Source: Elusimicrobia bacterium GWC2_64_44 (GTDB taxonomy: Bacteria; Elusimicrobiota; Elusimicrobia; Elusimicrobiales; UBA9959). Taken from it: DNA of 64,000 nt. The notes under the pieces are model-generated. The model searched no databases, was not told where the DNA came from, and saw nothing but the letters and a program-made list of their open reading frames with translations. Shown piece by piece: positions 52,444 to 61,011 of this stretch (position 1 is its first letter; the number at the start of each line of letters is the position of its first letter). A program made the position numbers and the translations under genes. The stretch lies in assembly GCA_001799845.1 (NCBI GenBank), contig MGUG01000044.1, positions 64,020-128,019 of the forward strand, written 5' to 3'.

Positions 52444-53579
52444 TATCTGGAATCTCCCACCAGGGCCCGGGCCTTGCGCAGCAGGTCCAGCGCTTCCCGG
52501 CTGCCGGGGTCCAGCTGCAGCGCTCCGTTAAGTTCCAGCACCGCCTCGTAATAGCGGCTTTCCTTCATCAGCGTGCGCGCGAACTCCGTCTTCTGGCGCG
52601 CCTGCTCCTGCTCCAGCGACAGGTGCTGCGTTACCGCCACCGGCTTGTCGAATTTGTAGGAGAGGCTGAACCGGTGCGCCGGGCCGAACTTGCCGTAGGA
52701 AGAAAGCGAATAGTCGAACTGCAGCAGTTTCAGCGCCACGCCGCCGCCCAGCCTGAAGCCGCCGCCCAGGTCCTGCCCGGACAGGTAGCCGGCCCGCACC
52801 GACAGCATGCGCCAGACCTGGTATTCCGCGCCGGCGCCCCATGCCGAAGCCGAGTACTCCGGCTTCTTCACGTCCGCGGTAAGGGTTATCGGGTCGCCGG
52901 CCACGACGAAGATGAAAGAAGCTCCGGCCCGGTAGACCGACGGGGCCGGGTCCGTCTCTGTATCGAACTTGAAGCCGCCGCCCACCGACTGCGCCGACAG
53001 GCCGAGCGCCAGCGTGCCGAGGCTGTTGCGCTGTATCCAGAGCGCGCCGGCGTCGGCGAGCGCCGCGCCAGCGGCCACCCCGTCGAGCCTTTCGCGGGCG
53101 TATTTGAGGGTGGCCCCGGCGAAGAGGCCGGAGCGCGCGTCCTGCCACGGTCCGGTCACGCGGGCCGCGTAGCTGAGGCCGGCCGCCAGGTCCCCGGCGT
53201 CCACCTGCCCCGCGGCGGCGCCGGAATTGTTATAGCCGTCTATCGAGGGCACGCTCAGCACCAGCAGCGAGGCGGCCGCGACGCCGTATTTCAGCGGGTG
53301 CGCGTAGGCGGCCTGCTGGGAGGCTATCCCCTCGAGCCAGGAATTGTAGGTGAAGGCCGCTTCCTTGTAGGGGGTGCGGGCCAGCGCGGCCGGGTTCAGC
53401 GAGAGAGCGCCGAGCAGGTCGCCGTAAGCGCCCGCTCCGGTCTCGCCCATGGCTACCGCCCTCGGGCTCTGCAGGATGCGGAGGAACTCCCCGCCGGCCT
53501 TGCCGGCGCCGGAGGCCGCGGCGGCCGGCAGCGGCCGCAGGGCGAATAAGAGCAGGAGCAGGCCGGTGGTCCTCGTCAT
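52443..53579 (-). CDS. porV: PorV/PorQ-family outer-membrane barrel with C-terminal TPR unit
   Basis: A 378-residue protein with signal peptide (MTRTTGLLLLLFALRPLPAAAA). The barrel starts with FLRILQSPRAVAMGETGAGAYGD, followed by SLNPAALAR, AFTYNSWLEGIASQQAAYAHP and LAAGLSYAARVTG, the signature of the PorV/UPF0164 family, a FadL-like barrel. In type IX secretion PorV binds SprA and shuttles cargo to the surface attachment complex. The last ~55 residues (FARTLMKESRYYEAVLELNGALQLDPGS) form a TPR unit absent from standard PorV. It overlaps the upstream gene by ATGA and the downstream gene by one base. PorV-like paralogues with other roles exist, so the system assignment is inferred. Confidence 0.82.
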   Translation of the reverse strand: MTRTTGLLLLLFALRPLPAAAASGAGKAGGEFLRILQSPRAVAMGETGAGAYGDLLGALSLNPAALARTPYKEAAFTYNSWLEGIASQQAAYAHPLKYGVAAASLLVLSVPSIDGYNNSGAAAGQVDAGDLAAGLSYAARVTGPWQDARSGLFAGATLKYARERLDGVAAGAALADAGALWIQRNSLGTLALGLSAQSVGGGFKFDTETDPAPSVYRAGASFIFVVAGDPITLTADVKKPEYSASAWGAGAEYQVWRMLSVRAGYLSGQDLGGGFRLGGGVALKLLQFDYSLSSYGKFGPAHRFSLSYKFDKPVAVTQHLSLEQEQARQKTEFARTLMKESRYYEAVLELNGALQLDPGSREALDLLRKARALVGDSR

Positions 53580-54928
53580 TTTATCACCACCAGCTTGCCG
53601 GTCTTGCGGGCCTTATCGGCGGCTATCTCCCACAGGTAGACGCCGCTGGCCACGGTCTGGCCGTTGGAATTCTTCAGGTCCCATTTAAGCGACGGAGGAA
53701 CCACAGCGAGTTCCCGCACCAGGTCGCCGGCCACGGTGTAGATGCGGATGCGCCCGTAGGCCGGCAGGTTCGTGAAGGTGATGCCCTGCGCCCAGGTGCC
53801 GTACCGGGCCGGGTCCCCGCCGCCGGGCCGGAACGGCACCGGGTAGGCGTAGACAGGGGTCAGGTCGGCGTCGCTGACGGCCAGCAGCGCGTAGTTGGAA
53901 AAATGCGTGACCGTCTGGGAAACGGTCCGTGCCCCGGCGTTGAGCTGCGAGCCCGCCTGCTTATCCCAGAGCCCGCGCGCCTCGTCGAGGTGCCAGACGG
54001 AGAGGCCGGAGACTTTCTGCCTGGAGAGCGAGCCGTCGATGATCCCGTCCCCGTCCTCGTCCGGGTAGGGCAGCGTCACCACGCAGGCGGCGCCGGGCTG
54101 CACCAGGTTGCCGGCCGAGTCGTAGGGCTTCACGCTGACCGTGTTTACGAATTCCGGAGCTCCGGGCTGCCCCCGCATCCGGGTATTCGCGGCCGACACG
54201 GCGGGCAGCGCGGCGTCCGTGGAAAGCTTGACGTAGAAATCCTGCGCGTAGGCGTTGGCCGGGATGGAGACCCGCACGCGCCGGTCGGAGACGGCCAGGG
54301 CCGTGTTGTCCGCCGCATGGTCCATGATCACGGAGAAATACACCGTTGCCGCCGGGGAGACCGGCGAGCCGTTGACGTCTACCAGCGAAGAAGAGAACGC
54401 GACGGAGAACACGCTGCCCTTGGGCCAGGAGGAGTCCGGGACCACCACCAGCTTCTGCCCGGAATAGCTGACGGTCACGGCCCAGGTGGAGTTGACGAGC
54501 GCCCCGGTATTGTCGTAGAGCTGCGTCACGCCGACCGCGGGATTGGAGAGGGCCGGAGAAAGCTCCTCGCCGAAAACCAGGTTCACGTTCTCGCCAGGGG
54601 TCATGCCCACCAGCGTGCCTTCCATGGACGCCGCCGCCGTGGAGGTGAAGGCGGCGAGGCCCGGGTTCACCACCTCAGCCGGCACGAGCGAGAGGTAGCC
54701 GGACCAGACGCCGGAGGGAGCGTTGGCTAGCTCGGCCGGGCTGGCGCAGTCGTCGCCGACGGTGTAGGAGAGCTCGTAGGCGCCGGTGGAGGCGCGCACC
54801 ACGGCCAGCGGGGCGCCTGAATCGCGGATCTTTTCCCAGGCGCAGCGGGCGGGCTGCGGCAGCAGGGCGGCGGCCGCGGCCGCGAGCAACAGGGCTTTTT
54901 TCAGGCGTATAAGTGTGGTAAAGGGCAT
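53576..54928 (-). CDS. Exported protein with type IX-like C-terminal sorting domain
   Basis: A 450-residue protein. The ATG at 54928 gives a signal peptide (MPFTTLIRLKKALLLAAAAAALL) and lies downstream of a TATAAT that overlaps earlier in-frame codons. The middle has bacterial Ig-like segments (VNLVFGEELSPALSNPAV, SYSGQKLVVVPDSSWPKG). The last 90 residues run YPVPFRPG, ITFTNLPAYGRIRIYTVAGDLVREL, SGVYLWEI and end GKLVVIK, the pattern of type A sorting domains and of the related FlgD-type Ig fold. The protein is first in the operon with PorV, so it may be its cargo. A FlgD-like structural role cannot be excluded. Confidence 0.75.
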   Translation of the reverse strand: MPFTTLIRLKKALLLAAAAAALLPQPARCAWEKIRDSGAPLAVVRASTGAYELSYTVGDDCASPAELANAPSGVWSGYLSLVPAEVVNPGLAAFTSTAAASMEGTLVGMTPGENVNLVFGEELSPALSNPAVGVTQLYDNTGALVNSTWAVTVSYSGQKLVVVPDSSWPKGSVFSVAFSSSLVDVNGSPVSPAATVYFSVIMDHAADNTALAVSDRRVRVSIPANAYAQDFYVKLSTDAALPAVSAANTRMRGQPGAPEFVNTVSVKPYDSAGNLVQPGAACVVTLPYPDEDGDGIIDGSLSRQKVSGLSVWHLDEARGLWDKQAGSQLNAGARTVSQTVTHFSNYALLAVSDADLTPVYAYPVPFRPGGGDPARYGTWAQGITFTNLPAYGRIRIYTVAGDLVRELAVVPPSLKWDLKNSNGQTVASGVYLWEIAADKARKTGKLVVIK

Positions 54929-54964
54929 AGCGGGGCGGGCGCGCACGCGGCCTGCCATCATTGT

Positions 54965-54970
54965 ATTATA
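54965..54970 (-). promoter_or_regulatory. -10 hexamer for the PorV operon
   Basis: Minus-strand TATAAT, 36 bases upstream of the chosen ATG at 54928, in a short AT-rich island between the lipoprotein gene and the sorting-domain gene. It suggests that the operon 54928 to 44883 has its own start. No -35 match was seen. Confidence 0.45.
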
Positions 54971-55030
54971 TAACACGCAAAGGTAAACGGGTAGGTTATA
55001 TCGGATACACTTACCACATGTTACAGCGGC

Positions 55031-56518
55031 TCATTTAGCGGCCGCCGGCAGGTTTTCGGCCGCCTGCCGTGAGAAGACCCCGGCCTCGTAGGCCAGCGGC
55101 TTGTTCCTGACGCGCTCCACCAGGCCTTTGGCCAGCTGCCCGGCCAGCCCCCCGAGCAGGCTCTTGGGCGTCTTTACCCGCACCACGCTTTCGCCGAAAG
55201 AGAGCTCTTTTTCTCCCGGAGCCCAGACGCGAAAACCGCCCTTCACCATGCGCCGGTTATACACGCCGGCCATGATCTCGCCGTAATCGGTGATCTCGCC
55301 GAAAACCAGCCGGCCTGCGCCCAGCCAGCTTGCGAGGTCCTCGGGCCTGGCCGCGCCGAGCTGCCCGCCGTCGCCGAAGCCGCGCCGCCGCAGGCGCTCG
55401 TCGGTCTCTTCGAGCGGCAGCAGGGAGTAGCCGGCCTCCTTCAACTGCGCGAAGACCAGCTGCCGCGCGAGGACGGGGCCGTCGATGCTGGTCGTATCGT
55501 CGGAGAAGGGCAGCAGGGCCGTCTTCACCTCGAACCAGCTAAAGTCGCATTTGCGCTCCTCCGGCAGGGCGCGCGCCCTTTCCAGGTCCCTGTAGATCTC
55601 CTCCCAGCGCACGGGCTTGGCCGCCTTGTCGCCGGCTGCCAGCGCCTGCGCCCGCCGGTAGGCCTCTTCGGCGGCGGCGTAATCCCTGCCCACCTCGGCG
55701 GCCACCGCGAGTCCCAGCTGGTCGCGCCAGCCGCCCTCAGGCAGGCGGGCCCGCCACACGGCGGAGGCCTCCTCCCAGCGCCCGTTCCAGGCCAGGTCCG
55801 CGGCTTTCTCAGACTCCTCGTCTTTTTTTACCGCGAAGACAGGGCGCAACCGTTCCACTACGCGCCCGGCATACCGGTCGGCGAGCCGCTCGGCCACCTT
55901 GGCAAAGATCTTCTCCTCGTTATCCGCGTACCAGTCGGGCTCCTCTTTGGACTTGTCAAAACGGTCCTCCGAAACGGTGAAAACCTCGGCCCAGGAATCC
56001 AGCACGGCCTCTCCGGGCCAGGCCAGCAAATGCACCTGGGCCGGCAGCGCGGCGCTGTACGCCCAGACCTTGCTCTTGACGGTCTGCTTCTGCTTCTTCC
56101 TGTCGTACTGCACCGCCGAGCGCTCCTCCATCTTACGAGAGACGGCGGGCGAGCCCAGGGTCAGCACCAGCAGGCCGGAAGGGTTGAGCCGGTCCGCGAA
56201 ATCCGAGGGCCCGCCCGCGCCTTTCTCGACGCGCCATGCGCAGAGCCTGGAGCCCGGCTGCCTGAGCGCCTTGGCGGCGCGGCGCGCCAGCGCCTGGAAA
56301 TTCATGTCCGGCCCGTTACGCCCCAGCAGCGCGCCGGCCAGCGACGAGAGTTCCCCCTCCTCCGCCCGCGGCGGCGGCTTTATCACCAGGTACAGCGCGC
56401 CCAGCGCCGGCCGCGAAGCGGCCTGCGCGGCGGGCAGCCGGTGCTTGACTCTGACGGAGGTGTATCCGCCGCAGCCGGCCAGCGCGGCCAGCGGCAGCAG
56501 CAGGAAGAGTTTTTTCAT
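55031..56518 (-). CDS. Lipoprotein with GNA1162/DUF799-like C-terminal domain
   Basis: A 495-residue lipoprotein: signal peptide with lipobox LAALAGC, lipidated Cys16. Residues 30-240 are not recognised. A helical TPR-like part follows (AADLAWNGRWEEASAVWRARLP, EEAYRRAQALAAGDK). The C-terminal ~150 residues (LLPFSDDTTSIDGPVLARQL, GFGDGGQLGAARPEDLASWL, GRLVFGEITDYGE) match the GNA1162/DUF799 fold related to the TolB/CsgG-N periplasmic group. It is likely in the inner leaflet of the outer membrane and may assist assembly or secretion. It overlaps the gene upstream by ATGA. Confidence 0.75.
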   Translation of the reverse strand: MKKLFLLLPLAALAGCGGYTSVRVKHRLPAAQAASRPALGALYLVIKPPPRAEEGELSSLAGALLGRNGPDMNFQALARRAAKALRQPGSRLCAWRVEKGAGGPSDFADRLNPSGLLVLTLGSPAVSRKMEERSAVQYDRKKQKQTVKSKVWAYSAALPAQVHLLAWPGEAVLDSWAEVFTVSEDRFDKSKEEPDWYADNEEKIFAKVAERLADRYAGRVVERLRPVFAVKKDEESEKAADLAWNGRWEEASAVWRARLPEGGWRDQLGLAVAAEVGRDYAAAEEAYRRAQALAAGDKAAKPVRWEEIYRDLERARALPEERKCDFSWFEVKTALLPFSDDTTSIDGPVLARQLVFAQLKEAGYSLLPLEETDERLRRRGFGDGGQLGAARPEDLASWLGAGRLVFGEITDYGEIMAGVYNRRMVKGGFRVWAPGEKELSFGESVVRVKTPKSLLGGLAGQLAKGLVERVRNKPLAYEAGVFSRQAAENLPAAAK

Positions 56519-57480
56519 TTTTCCAGCCAGGCGGCGGAGCGCGTTCCTTTGAACTTGCCGGCCCCCGTCAAGCCTTCGACATGGGCGTTATAGCGGGTCT
56601 GCACCGGCTTGTCCTTGCCCAGCCCGCCGGCGGCGGTGGCGCTCTCCACGAAGGCCTGCGCCACCGGGAAAGCCGTGACCAGGTAAGCCTGGCGGAGCGC
56701 GGAATCGTAGACGGAATAGACCAGCAAGTGAGTATTGCCTCCGGCGCTCCGCGTGAAGGGCACGAAATCCGTGCGCAGCGCTACCTTGCGGCCGCCGGGC
56801 AGCGCCACCTCCTCGGTCAGGCGCGTGCGTTTAACGCCGGAGAAAGAGATCTTTTTAACCGCCGGAGAGCAGCCGCCGGCGGCGCGGCCGAGCAGGGCCC
56901 AGGCGGCCGGGTCGTCCTTCAGCGCTATGCCCCCGGCGAGACAAGTGACGTTGGCCAGCAGCGTGCCCTCCGGCGGGTTCGGCCCTGCCGAACCGCGCGG
57001 CAGGCCCAGCCCGTCCTCTATGTCGGGGCGCACCCACCGGGCGCGCTTGAAGCCGAACTTGGTGGGCAGCAGGCTGAACAGGTAGCCATAGGTGTGCTCG
57101 GCCCCGGCGTGCATCAGGCGGCCGCGCGGCGCCGGCGCGCCCAGCCGGCCGGAGAGGAAGGCCAGCAGGCCGGGGTCTACTATCTCCCCGTTGGCGAGCT
57201 CGTCGTAATTTATGCTCTCGCCCCACAGCTTGAGCAGGGCCGGGTTGGCGCGGTCGGCGTCCAGCTGCTGCAGGAGTCCGGGCGCGTAGGCGGCCAGGAC
57301 GCGCTCGGTCTCGGCCGGGGATTTAGCGGGCAGCAGGCGCGCGGCGCCTGCCCACGGGCAGTCCTCTGGCCTCTCCTGGGAGCCCTTCTGCGGGCATTCG
57401 AAGGCGGCGGCGGCGGCGGGCAGCAGCAGCGCCGCGACGGTAAGCCTTAGCCCGTGGGCCAGGATTTTTTTTATTATCAT
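56515..57480 (-). CDS. Exported protein of unknown function
   Basis: A 321-residue protein. The ATG at 57480 has GGAGA seven bases upstream and gives a signal peptide (MIIKKILAHGLRLTVAALLL, cut near AAAAAF); codons farther up are arginine-rich antisense noise. The mature part begins with two cysteines (FECPQ, EDCPW) and has GLLAFLSGRLGAP, GAEHTYGYLFSLLPTKFGFK and two further cysteines in the middle (VTCLAGG, GGCSP). No known domain was recognised. It precedes the GNA1162-like lipoprotein by ATGA overlap, so the two are likely used together at the envelope. Confidence 0.6.
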   Translation of the reverse strand: MIIKKILAHGLRLTVAALLLPAAAAAFECPQKGSQERPEDCPWAGAARLLPAKSPAETERVLAAYAPGLLQQLDADRANPALLKLWGESINYDELANGEIVDPGLLAFLSGRLGAPAPRGRLMHAGAEHTYGYLFSLLPTKFGFKRARWVRPDIEDGLGLPRGSAGPNPPEGTLLANVTCLAGGIALKDDPAAWALLGRAAGGCSPAVKKISFSGVKRTRLTEEVALPGGRKVALRTDFVPFTRSAGGNTHLLVYSVYDSALRQAYLVTAFPVAQAFVESATAAGGLGKDKPVQTRYNAHVEGLTGAGKFKGTRSAAWLEK

Positions 57481-57512
57481 AGGGTTCTCCAGATCTCCGG
57501 TCGCAATACTCT

Positions 57513-59216
57513 TCACCGGCGCGGCAGTACGGTTATCCTGCCGGTGGCCAGGTCCACCCGCAGCCTGTCGCCGGTGCGTATCCTGTTTATGTTTTCCGTC
57601 TCTACCAGCAGCGGCACTCCGAACTCGGCGCAGATGGCGGCGGCGTGGGAGCCGACGGCGCCGCGGCTGATGGCCACGGCGGCGACGCGCCCGATGCGGC
57701 TGAGAAAGCTGGGCTCGAAGTCGTGGGCGGCGTAGATGAAGCGCCCGCGCCCGGCCCGCAGGATATCGCGCCCGGCCACGGCCGGGCCCTCCACCACCCT
57801 GTCCTCGCGCCTGGCGGGCACGCCCTTTATCGCGGCCTTTCGCGCGCCCCGGGTCGGGACCGCGGCCGCCGCCCGCTGCCTGCCCAGTTGGGCCAGCTGC
57901 GCCGGCAGCGCCGCGCACAGCCAGCGGCCGTAGGCCGACCTGTCTGCGGCGCGCAGCTTTTTGAGCACCGCTCCCAGCAAGTCGAGCTCCCTCTCCAGGC
58001 GTTCGCGCATGGCCGAGGCTCCCTCCGCCGTGAGGCGGCGGCGGATGAAGGCGGCCTCATTGGCCGACAAACTGGAAAGCACGAAGGTAAAAGGCAGGCT
58101 GCCGCCGCCCGGAAGGGGGAGGCGCTTGACGCGGCATGCCGCCGGAGCTTCGCGGAAAATGAAGAGCAGCCCTCGCTTGGCGAGCGCCGAGAGTTCGCGC
58201 TGCGCGCGCCGGTCGTTCCCGGGCGGGAACAGCGTGGGTTCTCCCTGGTGGCGCACGATGAGCCACCGCTGGCGGCGCGCCCTGGCCAGGCCGCCAGGCC
58301 GTAGCGTCACCACGAAATGTTCCAGGGTTTCGCTGGCCGGGCGGCTCAGGCCCAGGTAATTCTGCGCCAGCAGGGCCGGTGTCTCGCTGAGCGCCCACTC
58401 TCCAGGCGCGAAGCCGAGCCCGCGCATGAGCGCCTCTACCTCGGCGTAGATGGCGGTGAAATCAAGGAGGGCGGCGCAGCCGACGGCGCCGAAAACCCTG
58501 GCCTGCAGCAGCACCGGCCGCCCGGAGGGCAGCGCCATCTCCACCGAGATATTGGAGGAAGGATAGAGGGCCCGCTGCACGCGCAGAGCCGCGGCGGCCG
58601 CGGCTTTGGCCGCCCGCAGCGGGAAGCCGGGGCCGGTCTTTTTCCGCAATTTCCCGTCGGGAGAGAAGACCGCCCGCCAGCGAGCGCCGGCGCCGGAAGT
58701 GATCGGGGCCGCGCCGCCGCGCGCCAGCTCCACCACCAGCTCCTGCCGGTGATATAGGGTGCAGACGGCGCCCAGCTCGGCCTCCACGAAAGGCTGCAGC
58801 AGCAGGGCCATGCCCCTGCTGAGGACGGAACCCTTGGCCTTCGCGTACTCCCTGGCGGCCGGGCCGGCGGCGGCTGCGGCGCACCTGGCCGCCGCGGCTG
58901 CCAGCCCGAACAGGTCTTTCGCCAGCTCGGAGCGGTACACGCCCGGCGCGGCCGCGCCGGGGAGGTCTTCCAGAGAAGAAGAACTGCGCACCATCACCGG
59001 GAAGCGGCCCTTCAGCGTCCTGGCCGCCTCGGCCAGCAGCGGCGCGGCGGCCAGGGGCGAGGCCCCCCGGCCGAAAAATTCAGCTACGGCCGCTGGCGGC
59101 AGCACCCAGGAACTCGGCACACGGAAGCCCGCGGCGGCCAGGGCCGCCGTGCCGGCCGCCTTGGCCCCGGCTCCCTCGGGCAGAGGCCCGGCAATTATGT
59201 CCCGCAGGTGTGGCAT
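57513..59216 (-). CDS. PEP synthase/pyruvate-phosphate-dikinase-like protein
   Basis: A 567-residue protein with the N-terminal ATP-grasp half of PEP synthase (KAAGTAALAAAGFRVPSSWVLP, VMVRSSSSLEDLPGAAAPGVYRS near 75-95, ALLLQPFVEAELGAVC) and a C-terminal phosphohistidine swivel domain (FEPSFL, AISRGAVGSHAAAICAEFGVPLL; the histidine is near residue 525). The large PEP/pyruvate TIM-barrel domain is missing, so the protein cannot perform the complete PEP synthase reaction alone. Such short forms phosphorylate other substrates or act on antibiotics or teichoic-like precursors. A TAGAAT lies about seven bases from the ATG and no ribosome site is visible, so the message may be leaderless. Confidence 0.75.
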   Translation of the reverse strand: MPHLRDIIAGPLPEGAGAKAAGTAALAAAGFRVPSSWVLPPAAVAEFFGRGASPLAAAPLLAEAARTLKGRFPVMVRSSSSLEDLPGAAAPGVYRSELAKDLFGLAAAAARCAAAAAGPAAREYAKAKGSVLSRGMALLLQPFVEAELGAVCTLYHRQELVVELARGGAAPITSGAGARWRAVFSPDGKLRKKTGPGFPLRAAKAAAAAALRVQRALYPSSNISVEMALPSGRPVLLQARVFGAVGCAALLDFTAIYAEVEALMRGLGFAPGEWALSETPALLAQNYLGLSRPASETLEHFVVTLRPGGLARARRQRWLIVRHQGEPTLFPPGNDRRAQRELSALAKRGLLFIFREAPAACRVKRLPLPGGGSLPFTFVLSSLSANEAAFIRRRLTAEGASAMRERLERELDLLGAVLKKLRAADRSAYGRWLCAALPAQLAQLGRQRAAAAVPTRGARKAAIKGVPARREDRVVEGPAVAGRDILRAGRGRFIYAAHDFEPSFLSRIGRVAAVAISRGAVGSHAAAICAEFGVPLLVETENINRIRTGDRLRVDLATGRITVLPRR

Positions 59217-59359
59217 AGGTGATATTCTAGCAAACCCCGCCCCAAAAGGCGCCCCGCCAACATCTTTCTGGACCGCGCCTTAAGGAAATCAGTATAATTG
59301 ATACTGGCTCTTATCCGATAGACGCCTTTAATTATATTATCCGAATTACGGAGACCTGC
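59217..59359. promoter_or_regulatory. Divergent promoter region before pfaD
   Basis: The 143-base gap between divergent genes has several AT-rich boxes in a GC-rich genome: TATAAT at 59293-59298 within AGTATAATTGATACT, ATTATATTAT at 59331-59340 (plus strand, about 20 bases before the pfaD start), and on the minus strand TAGAAT at 59229-59224. GGAG at 59350-59353 is the pfaD ribosome site. It is likely a two-way promoter region. Confidence 0.4.
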
Positions 59360-60931
59360 TTGACTTCTACCGCGCAGCGCACGGACAAGATCTTTTTTCT
59401 GTCTTATTCCCCCGAGGCGGCCGCCCGCCTGCGGGAGCTCGGTAGCCCTTTCTCCCTTAATTCCGGCGGCGGCCCGGTTTTCACCCCCGGCTTCGCCGCC
59501 GGCGCGCCGGCCGTCCCGCCCTGCCTGCCCTGCAACCTCGGCGATCCCGCCTTCCTCGCCGCGCACGGCCTGAAATACGCCTATGTGGGCGGCTCCATGG
59601 CCAACGGCATCAGCTCGACGCAGCTGGCCGAGGACTTCGGCAAGGCCGGGATGCTCGGTTTTTATGGCGCCGCCGGCCAGCACCTCGGGGAAGTCGAGAA
59701 GGCGATAGACCGCCTGGAGGCCGCCGGGGAGTTCCCCCGCGGCTTCAACCTGATCCACAGCCCTTCCGACCCGGCCCTCGAGGCGGACCTCGTGAACCTC
59801 TACCTGCGCCGCGGCGTCAGGCTGATAGAGGCCTCAGCCTTCATCGGGCTAACCCTGCCGCTGATCCGCTTCCGCACCCATGGCATCCGGCGCGGCGAGA
59901 ACGGCGCGATAGAGACCCCGAACCGCGTGATAGGCAAGATCTCCCGCGTCGAGGTGGCCGAGCGCTTCTTCTCCCCGCCCGAAGACAAATTCCTCAAAGA
60001 ACTGGTGGCCCGCGGAGAACTCACCCCCGGGCAGGCGGAACTGGCGTCCCAGGTCCCCGTGGCCGAAGACGTCACCGCCGAGGGCGATTCCGGCGGACAC
60101 ACGGACAACCGCCCCCTCGTGAACCTGCTGCCCACGATAATAGCCCTGCGCGACCGGGTACAGGCGCAGCGCGCCTACGCCGCGGCCCCCCGCGTGGGAG
60201 CCGGCGGCGGCATAGCCACCCCGGAAGCCGCCGCGGCCGCCTTCATGATGGGCGCGGCCTACGTGGTCACCGGCACCGTCAACCAGGCCTGCGCGGGCTC
60301 CGGCACCACGGACCTGGTGCGCAGGCTGCTCGCCGGCGCCGGCCAGGCCGACGTGGCCATGGCCGCGGCCGCCGACATGTTCGAGATGGGCGTGAAGGTG
60401 CAGATCCTCAAGCGCGGCACCATGTTCGCCATGCGCGCCAACAAGCTTTACGACTACTACCGCGCCTACAACAGCTTCGAGGAGATCCCCGCCGACATCA
60501 GGGCGACGCTGGAGCGGGACTATTTCCGCGCCTCCTTCGCCGAGATCTGGAACGGCACCCGCGAATTTTTCCTGCGCCGCGACCCGGCCCAGGCCGAGCG
60601 CGCCGAGCGCGACCCCAAGCACAAGCTGGCGCTGGTCTTCCGCTGGTACCTCAGCCAGAGCTCGCGCTGGCCGCTGGCCGGAGACGAGAGCCGCAAGCTG
60701 GACTACCAGGTCTGGTGCGGCCCTGCGATGGGCGCCTTCAACGAATGGGCCAAGGGCTCGTTCCTCGAGGCGCCGGAGAACCGCGACGCCGTCACGGTAG
60801 CCTACAACCTGCTCGCCGGAGCGGCGGCGCTGACCCGCCTGCACGCGCTGCGCTGCCAGGGCGTGGCTACCGACCCGCGCCTCGCGCGGCAGGAGCCCAG
60901 GACGAAGGAAGACCTGGCCAAGTTTTTTTAA
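59360..60931 (+). CDS. pfaD: PfaD-family enoyl reductase of polyunsaturated fatty acid synthase
   Basis: A 523-residue flavin TIM-barrel protein, the normal length of PfaD. The start is TTG at 59360 with GGAG seven bases upstream. Landmarks: AYVGGSMANGISSTQLAEDF (near 75-94), GRVSxIRFRTHG-like LIRFRTHGI, GDSGGHTDNRPLVNLLP (about 242-258), GAGGGIATPEAAAAAFMMGA, VNQACAGSGTTD and MFEMGVKVQILKRGTMFA, all typical of the family. It is the trans-acting NAD(P)H/FMN enoyl reductase of Pfa-type synthases. The next gene starts 80 bases downstream and encodes the synthase, so the pair fits a Pfa locus. Confidence 0.92.
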   Translation: MTSTAQRTDKIFFLSYSPEAAARLRELGSPFSLNSGGGPVFTPGFAAGAPAVPPCLPCNLGDPAFLAAHGLKYAYVGGSMANGISSTQLAEDFGKAGMLGFYGAAGQHLGEVEKAIDRLEAAGEFPRGFNLIHSPSDPALEADLVNLYLRRGVRLIEASAFIGLTLPLIRFRTHGIRRGENGAIETPNRVIGKISRVEVAERFFSPPEDKFLKELVARGELTPGQAELASQVPVAEDVTAEGDSGGHTDNRPLVNLLPTIIALRDRVQAQRAYAAAPRVGAGGGIATPEAAAAAFMMGAAYVVTGTVNQACAGSGTTDLVRRLLAGAGQADVAMAAAADMFEMGVKVQILKRGTMFAMRANKLYDYYRAYNSFEEIPADIRATLERDYFRASFAEIWNGTREFFLRRDPAQAERAERDPKHKLALVFRWYLSQSSRWPLAGDESRKLDYQVWCGPAMGAFNEWAKGSFLEAPENRDAVTVAYNLLAGAAALTRLHALRCQGVATDPRLARQEPRTKEDLAKFF

Positions 60932-61000
60932 CCGGCCGCGGGGCCGGCAGCATATACTCCGTAACGGGCAAGGCCCGGGGCGCGCCAGGGGGCTTGCCCG
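60932..61000 (+). other. Two hairpins between pfaD and the synthase gene
   Basis: CCGGCC-GCGG-GGCCGG (60932-60947) directly follows the pfaD stop, and CGGGCAAG (60965-60972) pairs with CTTGCCCG (60993-61000) around a 20-base GC-rich loop. Neither has a U-tract, so they are not intrinsic terminators. They may protect the upstream message or tune the relative expression of the two genes. Confidence 0.45.
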
Positions 61001-61011
61001 ACGAGGACTAA

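Noticed and set aside
56515-57918. 467-residue version of the exported unknown protein
   Set aside because: The first 146 codons are antisense to the PEP-synthase-like gene and arginine/glycine-rich; GGAGA and a signal peptide mark 57480.
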